Part shown: in pieces, positions 17,675 to 25,064 of the stretch
How positions within the stretch are numbered: position 1 is the stretch's first letter
How the letters are laid out: every line of letters begins with the position of its first letter
Origin: an uncultured Eubacteriales bacterium
Lineage (GTDB): Bacteria; Bacillota; Clostridia; Oscillospirales; Acutalibacteraceae
Length of the DNA stretch: 56,839 nucleotides
Assembly (NCBI GenBank): GCA_934525065.1
Contig: CAKSYX010000011.1
Location: forward strand, 1-56,839
Direction: 5' to 3'
Made by a program: the position numbers and the translations under genes
Notes under the pieces: generated by a model
The model's input: the letters and a program-made list of their open reading frames with translations, nothing else
Database searches by the model: none
Told to the model about the DNA's origin: nothing

Positions 17675-18649
17675 GGAAGCAGCTACACTGTCTATGTTAT
17701 TTGCAACAGCCGCGGAGACATTGACGAGCTGAGGAACGAAAACGGCTCGCTTTATGCAAGATATGTGTATGACACATGGGGCAACACGCTTCATATCCTT
17801 GACGCAAACGGAGCCGAAATCACGAACAATTCTTCGCTTGCGGTTCAGAACCCGTTCCGTTATCGTGGGTATTATTACGACAGCGAAAGCGGATTGTATT
17901 ATGTATCCAGTCGTTATTATGATCCTGAGATTGGTCGATGGATCAATGCGGATATTCCAGAAACATTAACTGCCGATTTTGAAAGTATTACGCAATACAA
18001 CTTGTTTGCATACTGCTTTAACAATCCAGTTAACATATCTGATGAAACTGGTACTTGGCCAAGTTGGATAACCAAATTAGCTATTGGCATTGGAGCAATC
18101 GTTGTTGGGGCAGCCGTTGTTGCCGCAACGGCTGCAACTGGCGGTGCTGCAGCTGCATTTGTTGGAGCAGCGGTTGCGGGGGTGAAAGCTGCTGCGGTAT
18201 CTGGAGCAATTGGTGCAGCTGTTGGTGCTGGAACGCGCGCTGTAAGCCATCGCGTCTCAACTGGCGGTTGGAGTGGTGCAGATAAAGCTGCCGTAGCCGG
18301 TGCCGTTGATGGCTTTGCGAATGGATTTATGACTGGTGGAATTATGGCAGGTGGCTCACAGATACTCAGTAGTGGTTTCAAAGCAGCTGCTAATGTAGGT
18401 GTTCCAACAGGAAGAAATGGTGGATTAACTATTGGTAATAGAGTACGCGTACTATCTCCTAATCACCCACAGGCGTATGAAGCAGGAGGGACATTGTTGA
18501 AAATTGGAAGCAAATATAAAAATATTCGGTTTGATGTCGGTAGTAATAGCCTGTTCCATATGAATATCCAGTTTGCAAAGACTGCAAATTACCATTTCCC
18601 GATTGGTATGTTGGGTGCAGGTTTGTGGGGAGGTATTGCACGTGATTAA
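17588..18649 (+). CDS. orphan RHS C-terminal toxin cassette 2
   Basis: Open frame of 353 codons. True homology to the RHS protein starts at 17675 (GSSYTVYVICNSRGD); the codons before that are translated junction repeat, and there is no binding site, so it is a silent cassette. After ADIPETLTADFESITQYNLFAYC comes an Ala/Gly-rich pretoxin closely like that of cassette 1 (AVGAGTRAVSHRVSTGGW), then a toxin tip of about 75 residues (LTIGNRVRVLSPNHPQ, KNIRFDVGSNSLFHMNIQF). I do not recognise the activity; FDVG followed by a His suggests a small nuclease but this is weak. Confidence 0.75.
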   Translation: MHFLSNPNYTNTPYNSRGAHSSESFGAVHGSSYTVYVICNSRGDIDELRNENGSLYARYVYDTWGNTLHILDANGAEITNNSSLAVQNPFRYRGYYYDSESGLYYVSSRYYDPEIGRWINADIPETLTADFESITQYNLFAYCFNNPVNISDETGTWPSWITKLAIGIGAIVVGAAVVAATAATGGAAAAFVGAAVAGVKAAAVSGAIGAAVGAGTRAVSHRVSTGGWSGADKAAVAGAVDGFANGFMTGGIMAGGSQILSSGFKAAANVGVPTGRNGGLTIGNRVRVLSPNHPQAYEAGGTLLKIGSKYKNIRFDVGSNSLFHMNIQFAKTANYHFPIGMLGAGLWGGIARD

Positions 18650-19136
18650 ATTTACAAAAAACCTTTTATTGAATCCGGCAGAAATACGGATTTCTGGTAT
18701 TATATGTAGCTTCAATAATATAGTTAAAATCTCAACTGTATTTGACTTAAAATGGATTGGAGCGACGATTGATTCTGTAGCAGAAGGAAGTTCGTTGTTG
18801 AAATTTGTGAAGGATCAAGGATTGGAATACTTTGCAAGGCCCCATTCAAGCGGTTATGCAGAGATATCTGTGGTTGTACCATACCATTTATTTGAAGAAT
18901 TTTTGTATAAAGCAATTAAAGAAAATCCGGAAAATATATTTATGTTCAATTTGTTTGATCCTGCAAACAGTGTTATGTGTTCGCGACAGTCTTTTGAAGA
19001 ATTGGTAGCTACAGGGATTGCCGATGTGTTTATATCCATTTCTTTAGATGAAAATGCCTTGCGGATTTGTGTTAATAAATCTTTAATTCCACCTCAGGCG
19101 GTGTTCAAGAGATTGAAGAAATTATGTTTTGACTAA
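18642..19136 (+). CDS. putative immunity protein for cassette 2
   Basis: GTG at 18642 is chosen: GAGGT lies upstream and the gene overlaps the cassette stop, the usual toxin-immunity coupling. That gives 164 residues starting MIKFTKNLLLNPAEIRISG. The longer frame from 18573 would lie inside the toxin gene. Soluble, mixed alpha/beta, no signal peptide. Family not recognised; the role rests on position. Confidence 0.65.
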   Translation: MIKFTKNLLLNPAEIRISGIICSFNNIVKISTVFDLKWIGATIDSVAEGSSLLKFVKDQGLEYFARPHSSGYAEISVVVPYHLFEEFLYKAIKENPENIFMFNLFDPANSVMCSRQSFEELVATGIADVFISISLDENALRICVNKSLIPPQAVFKRLKKLCFD

Positions 19137-19149
19137 CATTATGCACAGT

Positions 19150-19306
19150 GCCAGCAAGCAACGCCTCTTTGAGGATAAAAGCCGACTGTTGAGTTAATTC
19201 CAAGCCATTAAAGGCTTCAGAAAAATTTCTAATAGGAACAAAATCTGATCGACACGTTCTATAACAGTCGGGGGCATATTCCCCCGACTGTTTCGGAGCC
19301 GTTCCC
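19150..19306 (+). repeat. cassette junction repeat, copy b
   Basis: Related to 17518-17674: CCAGCAAGCAACGCC, CCAAGCCATTAAAGGCTTCAG, then CGACACGTTCTATAACAGTC and TTTCGGAGCCGTTCCC. The hairpin in the second block is changed to CGGGGGCATATTCCCCCG, a compensated stem of the same size, so structure rather than sequence may be what is kept. Confidence 0.65.
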
Positions 19307-19396
19307 GGAAGCAGCTACACGGTCTATGTTATTTGCAACAGCCGCGGAGACATTGACGAGCTGAGGAGTGAAAACGGCTCGCTTTATGCAAGATAT

Positions 19397-20284
19397 GTGT
19401 ATGACACATGGGGCAACACGCTTCATATTCTTGATGCAAACGGAGCTGAAATCACGAACAATTCTTCGCTTGCGGTTCAGAACCCGTTCCGTTATCGTGG
19501 GTATTATTACGACAGCGAAAGCGGATTGTATTATGTATCCAGTCGTTATTATGATCCTGAGATTGGTCGATGGATCAATGCGGATATGGCTATTGGACAA
19601 ATTGGAAATGTACGCAGCACAAACATGTTCGTGTACTGTCTTAATAACCCCGTTAATATGAGCGATTCATCAGGCCAATGGCCATCCTTAGGGCAGATGT
19701 TCGCTGGTATTGCAATAGTTGCTGCGACCGTGGCAGTTGTGGCTGCAGTGGTTGCTACTGCTGGGGCAGCAGCTCCAGTGTTAGCTGCTGCAGGTGGAGG
19801 AATAATAGGTGGAACTACCGCTAGTGTTGCTGCGGCTGCATCAACTGTGGTTACTGGAGCAATGATTGTTGCTGGTGTCTCAACGGCAGTAGCTGTAACA
19901 TCGGTAGCTGCAAAAAAAGCGGCAGATAACACACTTCGTCGGAATAATTCGGTATACGTTCTAAAAGATGATACTGGCAGCGTTCAATATGTAGGACGCA
20001 CTAATAATGTGGACCGACGAAGAGCAGCACATAGCGCAAATCCAGCTCGTGCTGGATTAGAAATGGAAGTACTTGCTTCTGGATTAAGTTTAATGGAATC
20101 AAGGGCTTTAGAACAAGCTGGGATGGCATACTACCATACGATAAACACCGCAAATAAGATGAACAATCAAATTAATAGCGTATCGCCAAAGTATTGGGGC
20201 AGATTTAAAGCCTTAGCTGCCGGAACTTTGAGTTATGGATGGAATCAAATGACCAATGAAATTTTATATTGGACAGGAAATTAA
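19397..20284 (+). CDS. orphan RHS cassette 3 with GIY-YIG nuclease tip
   Basis: 295 codons from an internal ATG; homology to the RHS core begins at 19307 and no binding site is present, so the cassette is silent. After SSRYYDPEIGRWINAD and an Ala-rich pretoxin comes a tip of about 110 residues starting VYVLKDDTGSVQYVGRTNNV. This matches the GIY-YIG fold: a Tyr-Val-Leu strand, then YVGRT with the catalytic Arg in DRRR following, and a Glu in LMESRALEQ. GIY-YIG toxins cut nucleic acid. The DUF4259-like gene 15 bases downstream is its immunity partner by position. Confidence 0.8.
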   Translation: MYDTWGNTLHILDANGAEITNNSSLAVQNPFRYRGYYYDSESGLYYVSSRYYDPEIGRWINADMAIGQIGNVRSTNMFVYCLNNPVNMSDSSGQWPSLGQMFAGIAIVAATVAVVAAVVATAGAAAPVLAAAGGGIIGGTTASVAAAASTVVTGAMIVAGVSTAVAVTSVAAKKAADNTLRRNNSVYVLKDDTGSVQYVGRTNNVDRRRAAHSANPARAGLEMEVLASGLSLMESRALEQAGMAYYHTINTANKMNNQINSVSPKYWGRFKALAAGTLSYGWNQMTNEILYWTGN

Positions 20285-20299
20285 TTTGGAGGTGAAAAA

Positions 20300-21256
20300 A
20301 TGGGAATATGGGGATCTGAATTATATCAAAATGATACAGCCTTAGATGTTAAAGATTCAATTGAAGAATTATTTAATGCCGGTAAGACTGCCCAAGAAAT
20401 TACCGAAGAATTAATAAAAGATTATAAATCTATAATCGGTGATATTAATGAAGAGCCGTTATTTTGGTTTGCCGTGGCAGATACACAATGGAATTTGGGA
20501 GTGCTTTTGCCGAATGTCAAAGAAAAAGCCATATGCCTGATTGATAAAGAACATAATATTTTAAAGGCTCAACAGACCGATATGCCGGAAAAAGCACAAA
20601 GAATGAAAACGTTGGCCAATTTGAAAGAAAAATTGCTTTCGCCCCAACCTACGGTAAAAAAGACCAATAAAAAACGAGAGTATTATAAATGTCAATGGAA
20701 ATTGGGCGATGTCTTTGCCTACCGGCTGGAAAGTGAATTGGCAAAAGAAAAAGGACTCTACGGAAGGTATTTTTTAATTCAAAAGGTTGATGAAGATATA
20801 TGGTATCCCGGTTACATAGTACCGATTGTATATGTAAAAATAACCGACAACACCGATCTTCCCTCGAATGTAGAAGAATACAATCAATTAGAGTATGTGC
20901 AAACATGGTTCACAAAGTATGAGGATCGCTTCTTGCCGATTGATATGAGGCGCCCACAAGAAGATATTGCCGAAAAATCTAAGATGAATTACCGTGTAGA
21001 TGAATACGGCTTTTTGCCACAGTATAGAGTGAGACTGCTTAACACATCAAAAAAAGTCATTCCCGATAAACTGCTTTATGTCGGTAATTTCATAAATTCA
21101 ATTCGTCCGCAAAAAGAGTTTGTTCCACATTCAAAAGACAATATCGTGACCGTTTCGTGGAAACAATTCAATGAGACTTTTGAAACAAAAATGATAAAGC
21201 GATATTGCGGACACAATCTTAGGGAACTCAGTATTTATAAGAGCAAAAGCGTTTGA
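20300..21256 (+). CDS. putative immunity protein, DUF4259-like N-terminus
   Basis: 318 residues behind GGAGGTG. The N-terminus MGIWGSELYQNDTALDVKDS is the DUF4259 signature (MGxWG, ND, AxD), a family often found beside polymorphic toxins. The second half (about 120-318) is a separate beta-rich region beginning KCQWKLGDVFAYRLES, seen fused to this family in other immunity-like proteins. Protection against the GIY-YIG toxin is inferred from adjacency. Confidence 0.75.
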   Translation: MGIWGSELYQNDTALDVKDSIEELFNAGKTAQEITEELIKDYKSIIGDINEEPLFWFAVADTQWNLGVLLPNVKEKAICLIDKEHNILKAQQTDMPEKAQRMKTLANLKEKLLSPQPTVKKTNKKREYYKCQWKLGDVFAYRLESELAKEKGLYGRYFLIQKVDEDIWYPGYIVPIVYVKITDNTDLPSNVEEYNQLEYVQTWFTKYEDRFLPIDMRRPQEDIAEKSKMNYRVDEYGFLPQYRVRLLNTSKKVIPDKLLYVGNFINSIRPQKEFVPHSKDNIVTVSWKQFNETFETKMIKRYCGHNLRELSIYKSKSV

Positions 21257-21265
21257 GCCAAGAAA

Positions 21266-21307
21266 AGTCGAACCTGATTTGCCTTAAAAACCATATTAGG
21301 TTCGACT
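21266..21307 (+). terminator. strong hairpin after the DUF4259 gene
   Basis: AGTCGAACCTGAT pairs with ATTAGGTTCGACT, a stem of about 12 bp. No T-run follows, so it may be a weak terminator or an mRNA 3' stabiliser. Confidence 0.45.
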
Positions 21308-21371
21308 CTCCTCAGCTTAACCAAAATCTCGTTGAATGACCCACGCCGGCCTTCTTCTGAAGGATGGGTTA

Positions 21372-21467
21372 GCAGATGATGTCAGTGGTGTTGGTTTTGC
21401 CAACGATGTTATGTTGCCGGTATACGGAAAAATTCTGTGGAATAGCGTAAGTGCGTTTTGTTTTTAG
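21372..21467 (+). pseudogene. remnant of a toxin C-terminus (second)
   Basis: 31 codons reading ADDVSGVGFANDVMLPVYGK and on to a stop, without a start codon. It is clearly related to the end of cassette 4 (ANDVTGVGVADDFLFGPLG at about 23680-23770). So a toxin of the same general class once ended here, immediately before the M16 peptidase gene. Confidence 0.65.
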
Positions 21468-21480
21468 GAGGTAGTCGAGT

Positions 21481-22737
21481 ATGAAAAAAGTTGTTTTAGG
21501 AAACGGGCTTTGCGTTGAGTTTTACCCAATGCCGAATACACATTCAATCACCGTGGCTTTATATGTAAGAGCAGGGTCAAAATTTGAAAGTGAACGGGAA
21601 AATGGGATAACGCATTTTCTTGAGCATCTGCATTTCAGACATTTGGGTGATTTGAGTCAAAGAGAGCTTTATTACAGGATGGAGAGTATAGGAAGTACGC
21701 TCAAAGCCGCTACCGGCAGAGATTATTTAAGATTTTCAATGAAGATTTTGCCGAAATATCTTCCGGACTGTCTGGAAATATTCAAAAGAGTTATAACCGC
21801 AGACAATTGGACTCAATCCGATCTTGAACTTGAGAGCGCGGTTGTAGCAAATCAGATCGCGGAACGCTATTACACAAACGGGACTTTGCTCCGCTCTCTT
21901 GTCTATAAGGGAGATCCTTTGGAGTACGAAATTATGGGCACGGCTGAGAACGTTCAATCATTTACGCCGGAACAAATAATTGCATATAAAAGGAAAATAT
22001 TTAACAGCAGAAATATGATCCTTTGCATTGCCGGAAATATTGATAATGACGGAATCGACACAGTAAAAAGAGCGTTTGAAACTTTAAGCCTGAATCGGGG
22101 AGAACGGTTTGAAAAAATCGGCGTACCGAAAGGCTTTTTCAAACGTAAACCGAATATTGCCTTTGATTATGCCGACTGGGAAATGCTCGAAGTTCATATG
22201 GCTTTTGACGTACCGCCCGGAGTTTCTGCCAAGGACCTCAATCTGCTTAACTGTATAGTAGGCGAGGGCGTCGGGTCAAGACTGCAATGTGTGCTTAGGG
22301 AAGAATTGGGCTATACGAGTGACATTGGCTCCTATATTGATCTATATGAAGAATGTGCTTCTTTTCATATTGAATATACAGTCGGAAAAAAGCATTTTGT
22401 CAATAGCCTGAGTGCGCTGGTGAATGTGCTGAACAGAGCCAAAAAAGACATCGGCGAAAATGATTTGCGGGTTTCGCTGCCGTTTTATTCCGAAAACCTT
22501 GACTTCCTTTTGGACGATACAGAAGAAATGAGCAAGCAGATCGGGTTTTACGGGTTTATTTGGGGCAAGAGTATTGAACTTGGAAGGCAGTATGATATTG
22601 ACAGCTTATCTGTGAAATTGAGGGAACTTGCGAAAAAGATATTTGTGACAAAAAATATTTGTCTTGCCGTTACCGGCAACTGTCGCGGTTTCACCAAGAA
22701 AGCGGTTTCCGGGGTACTTGAGAGCATAAATCAATAA
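21481..22737 (+). CDS. M16-family zinc metallopeptidase
   Basis: 418 residues, cytoplasmic, no signal peptide. The inverted zinc motif HFLEH is at residues 45-49 (ITHFLEHLHFR), with the downstream Glu in LESAVVANQIAERYY expected for the third ligand. The C-terminal half carries GEGVGSRLQCVLREELGYTSDIGS, the non-catalytic M16 domain with its substrate-binding R/Y motif. AGGAGGT precedes the ATG. It sits in the immunity position after a toxin remnant, and its TAA is the first base triplet of the next RHS homology block. It could degrade an incoming toxin or mature a peptide; both are inference. Confidence 0.85.
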   Translation: MKKVVLGNGLCVEFYPMPNTHSITVALYVRAGSKFESERENGITHFLEHLHFRHLGDLSQRELYYRMESIGSTLKAATGRDYLRFSMKILPKYLPDCLEIFKRVITADNWTQSDLELESAVVANQIAERYYTNGTLLRSLVYKGDPLEYEIMGTAENVQSFTPEQIIAYKRKIFNSRNMILCIAGNIDNDGIDTVKRAFETLSLNRGERFEKIGVPKGFFKRKPNIAFDYADWEMLEVHMAFDVPPGVSAKDLNLLNCIVGEGVGSRLQCVLREELGYTSDIGSYIDLYEECASFHIEYTVGKKHFVNSLSALVNVLNRAKKDIGENDLRVSLPFYSENLDFLLDDTEEMSKQIGFYGFIWGKSIELGRQYDIDSLSVKLRELAKKIFVTKNICLAVTGNCRGFTKKAVSGVLESINQ

Positions 22738-23099
22738 CTCCGACAGACTTCGCAGCTACAAAAAGGTCGGCGAAACTGTTTCTGAGTATGAATATCTCGG
22801 CGACAAGCTTGTCTATGAAAAGCGCGGAAGCACACAGTTCCATTATCGTTATGATGCATCCGGAACTCTTGCATCAATTAAAAGGGTGAAAGCTTCCGGA
22901 AGCAGCTACACTGTCTATGTTATTTGCAACAGCCGCGGAGACATTGACGAGCTGAGGAACGAAAACGGCTCGCTTTATGCAAGATATGTGTATGACACAT
23001 GGGGCAACACGCTTCATATCCTTGACGCAAACGGAGCCGAAATCACGAACAATTCTTCGCTTGCGGTTCAGAACCCGTTCCGTTATCGTGGGTATTATT
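22735..23099 (+). repeat. RHS core repeat leading cassette 4
   Basis: Longest of the displaced core copies, nearly identical to 14193-14557. It starts exactly on the stop codon of the M16 gene (TAACTCCGAC), which marks a recombination boundary. Confidence 0.9.
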
Positions 23100-23776
23100 T
23101 TGACAGCGAGACAGGGTTCTACTATGTATCCAGCCGTTATTATGATCCTGAGATTGGTCGGTTTTTAAATGCAGATAGTGTCTTGGCCGGGGTAGGTGGA
23201 TCGGCACAAGGCTATAACCTGTTTGCGTATTGTTTCAACAACCCTGTAAATATGTCCGATGGCTCGGGACATTGGCCACAGTGGCTTAAAAATGCTGCGA
23301 GTGCGGTGACTAATATAGTCAAGAAAGCCGTCACAGCTGTTGTCAATACAGTTAAGTTTGCGGTATCATTGGCAACAAACACAGTGAGTGCAGGCTCAAA
23401 TAGTTTGCCAACAAAAGGAAATCCTGGGTCAAGTAAAACTTTGCCAAATCCAGACGGAACACCAAAACAGAAACGATGGTATGGCCCGGACGGCAGCCCA
23501 GAAAGAGACAGGGACTATAATCATCCGGGTAATATGCCTTTCCCACATGACCACAAATGGGAGAATGGTCAAAGAGGGAAAGAACATCTTCCGCCCGATC
23601 CTTCTTACAAAATGAATTTGGAACCGATAATTGGAGTAGGGTTGGTTGCCATATGTGCCGTAGGCATAATAGTTGTTGCCGCCAATGATGTCACGGGTGT
23701 AGGAGTTGCGGACGATTTTCTTTTTGGACCACTTGGTGCGGGTGTAGGCGAAGGACTAATTATGATTTTTGGATAA
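22886..23776 (+). CDS. orphan RHS C-terminal toxin cassette 4 (RWYGPDG type)
   Basis: 296 codons from a GTG inside the core repeat, without a binding site. After SSRYYDPEIGRFLNADSV and a hydrophobic stretch come the strongly patterned tip QKRWYGPDGSPERDRDYNH, GNMPFPHDHKW and KEHLPPDPSY, then a terminal hydrophobic segment with ANDVTGVGVADD. This RWY-DG-DRD-H-FPHDH pattern is a recurrent RHS/WapA-type tip; its activity is not known to me. The partner gene at 23796 belongs to the family that usually accompanies it. Confidence 0.75.
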   Translation: MKASGSSYTVYVICNSRGDIDELRNENGSLYARYVYDTWGNTLHILDANGAEITNNSSLAVQNPFRYRGYYFDSETGFYYVSSRYYDPEIGRFLNADSVLAGVGGSAQGYNLFAYCFNNPVNMSDGSGHWPQWLKNAASAVTNIVKKAVTAVVNTVKFAVSLATNTVSAGSNSLPTKGNPGSSKTLPNPDGTPKQKRWYGPDGSPERDRDYNHPGNMPFPHDHKWENGQRGKEHLPPDPSYKMNLEPIIGVGLVAICAVGIIVVAANDVTGVGVADDFLFGPLGAGVGEGLIMIFG

Positions 23777-23795
23777 CTAAAGGAGGAGAAAGCAT

Positions 23796-24239
23796 ATGTG
23801 GAACGAAATTGCAAACGAAAAAGATTTGTATATTTTTATGGATGCTATGTATGGGTTTCACGACAGTTGTTTAAAAGAAATTAAATACATTAGCGGTGCA
23901 TATGTAAATGAAAAATTAAATATGCTTCCGGTTAACAATCAAAGAATATTGCATATGATTATTCAACGACAGTTTGAAAATCCCTCTGTGATTGAAATGC
24001 AATTTGAGGGACTAAAGTATCTAAAACTATTTCCAAATGACGAAAACTATACCTGCGAAATACTTGATGCAACTATGATTTTGAAAGAAGATTGCGTTTA
24101 TTGGTGTGATTGCGGCGGGTTATCGGAAAAGGATATAGAAAGCTATACGGGAACTGTAATATGTGCATCAAAAGTTCGGTGGAGAGCGGTGGATGAATAT
24201 ATCGGCCCAAATGAAATTTATGTGACAATTCAGAGTTGA
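23796..24239 (+). CDS. immunity-type protein partnering cassette 4
   Basis: 147 residues behind AAAGGAGGAG. FHDSCLKEIKYISGAYV at residues 21-37 and YTCEILDA later are the conserved blocks of a small family I associate with neighbours of RHS/WapA toxins. Soluble and beta-rich with a WCDCGG near the middle. The function as immunity is inferred from position and this recurrent pairing. Confidence 0.7.
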   Translation: MWNEIANEKDLYIFMDAMYGFHDSCLKEIKYISGAYVNEKLNMLPVNNQRILHMIIQRQFENPSVIEMQFEGLKYLKLFPNDENYTCEILDATMILKEDCVYWCDCGGLSEKDIESYTGTVICASKVRWRAVDEYIGPNEIYVTIQS

Positions 24240-24292
24240 TTGAGCAATGCAAGAAGTAAAATAGACTTAAAGAATAGTTCTTGCCGGAACCA

Positions 24293-24358
24293 AATCCGAC
24301 CAACACGCTCTATAACAGTCGGGGTGCACATTCCTCCGAATGTTTCGGAGCCGCTCAC
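24293..24358 (+). repeat. cassette junction repeat, copy c
   Basis: CAACACGCTCTATAACAGTC, the GGGGTGCACATTCC spacer and the hairpin CTCCGAATGTTTCGGAG, then GCCGCTCAC and the RHS core. It is almost the same as 17618-17674. The first block of the junction repeat (CCAGCAAGCAACGCC) is missing here. Confidence 0.7.
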
Positions 24359-24473
24359 GGAAGCTGTTATACTGTCTATGTTATTTGCAACAGCCGCGGA
24401 GACATTGACGAGCTGAGGAACGAAAACGGTTCGCTTTATGCAAGATATGTGTATGACACATGGGGCAACACGA
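24359..24473 (+). pseudogene. truncated RHS core copy
   Basis: 115 bases of the shared core (YTVYVICNSRGDIDELRNE to YDTWGNT). Identity to the other copies ends abruptly after GGGGCAACACG and the sequence passes directly into a terminator hairpin, so there is no toxin tip. It is a deletion product of cassette 5. Confidence 0.8.
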
Positions 24474-24520
24474 GTCTCCCTATGGTAGTTTCTTTTATTC
24501 TACCATAGGGGAGACCTTTT
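24474..24520 (+). terminator. intrinsic terminator at the truncation point
   Basis: GTCTCCCTATGGTAG and CTACCATAGGGGAGAC form a stem of about 15 bp with one bulge, followed by CTTTTT. It begins at the exact base where the RHS core copy breaks off. Confidence 0.8.
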
Positions 24521-24555
24521 TCTATTGCTCTTTTTACCGGACTTGTTTACCGGCA

Positions 24556-24804
24556 GTTGTTTCGAATGATTTGGAAGATCTTTCAAATATGGCGTTTCTT
24601 CTAACGTATAGCGGTAAATATCAAGAATCTTTTGATTTTTTGTATAAAAACAGAGAAGAGCATTCTGATAATATTGGCTATATGGAACTTTTGTTTGACT
24701 GTGCGAAAAGAATCTGAAAGAACGACATTCGCAAAAAAACAGCAGAGCAAATTTTTCTGATTGTCAAAGAAATGCCCCGGTATTCCGATATTTCAGAAAC
24801 CTGA
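24556..24804 (+). pseudogene. immunity gene remnant with an internal TGA
   Basis: Reads VVSNDLEDLSNMAFLLTYSG and on to LFDCAKRI, a TGA at 24715, then continues in the same frame as KNDIRKKTAEQIFLIVKEMP to a final TGA at 24802. No start codon or binding site. It looks like the 3' two thirds of a helical, TPR-like immunity protein, inactivated by 5' loss and a nonsense codon. Confidence 0.6.
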
Positions 24805-25003
24805 TGTTATTTAAGCCATAATAACAATTGGGTAGGTGGATTTTGCAAATATTTCTTCAGGAAGAGTGCAGAATGTAGTTGTGTGTTCATAGAGAGCGGA
24901 AATAAAGCTGTATACTCTCTGTGGACTCGGCGCCTTGTGGTTACGGTGAGGCAATAAAAATGCGAGAAAATTAAACAATTGAACTCCACGCTAAGAAAAT
25001 CAG

Positions 25004-25043
25004 AACACCCACCAATTGCACATACAGTACAATTGGTGGGTGT
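25004..25043. terminator. bidirectional hairpin downstream of agrC
   Basis: AACACCCACCAATTG pairs perfectly with CAATTGGTGGGTGTT (15 bp). On the minus strand it follows the agrC stop by about 20 bases and is followed by TTCTGATTTTCTT, so it probably ends the agrA-agrC transcript. On the plus strand TTTATTGTT follows. Confidence 0.75.
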
Positions 25044-25064
25044 TTATTGTTATCCCAAAAATGG

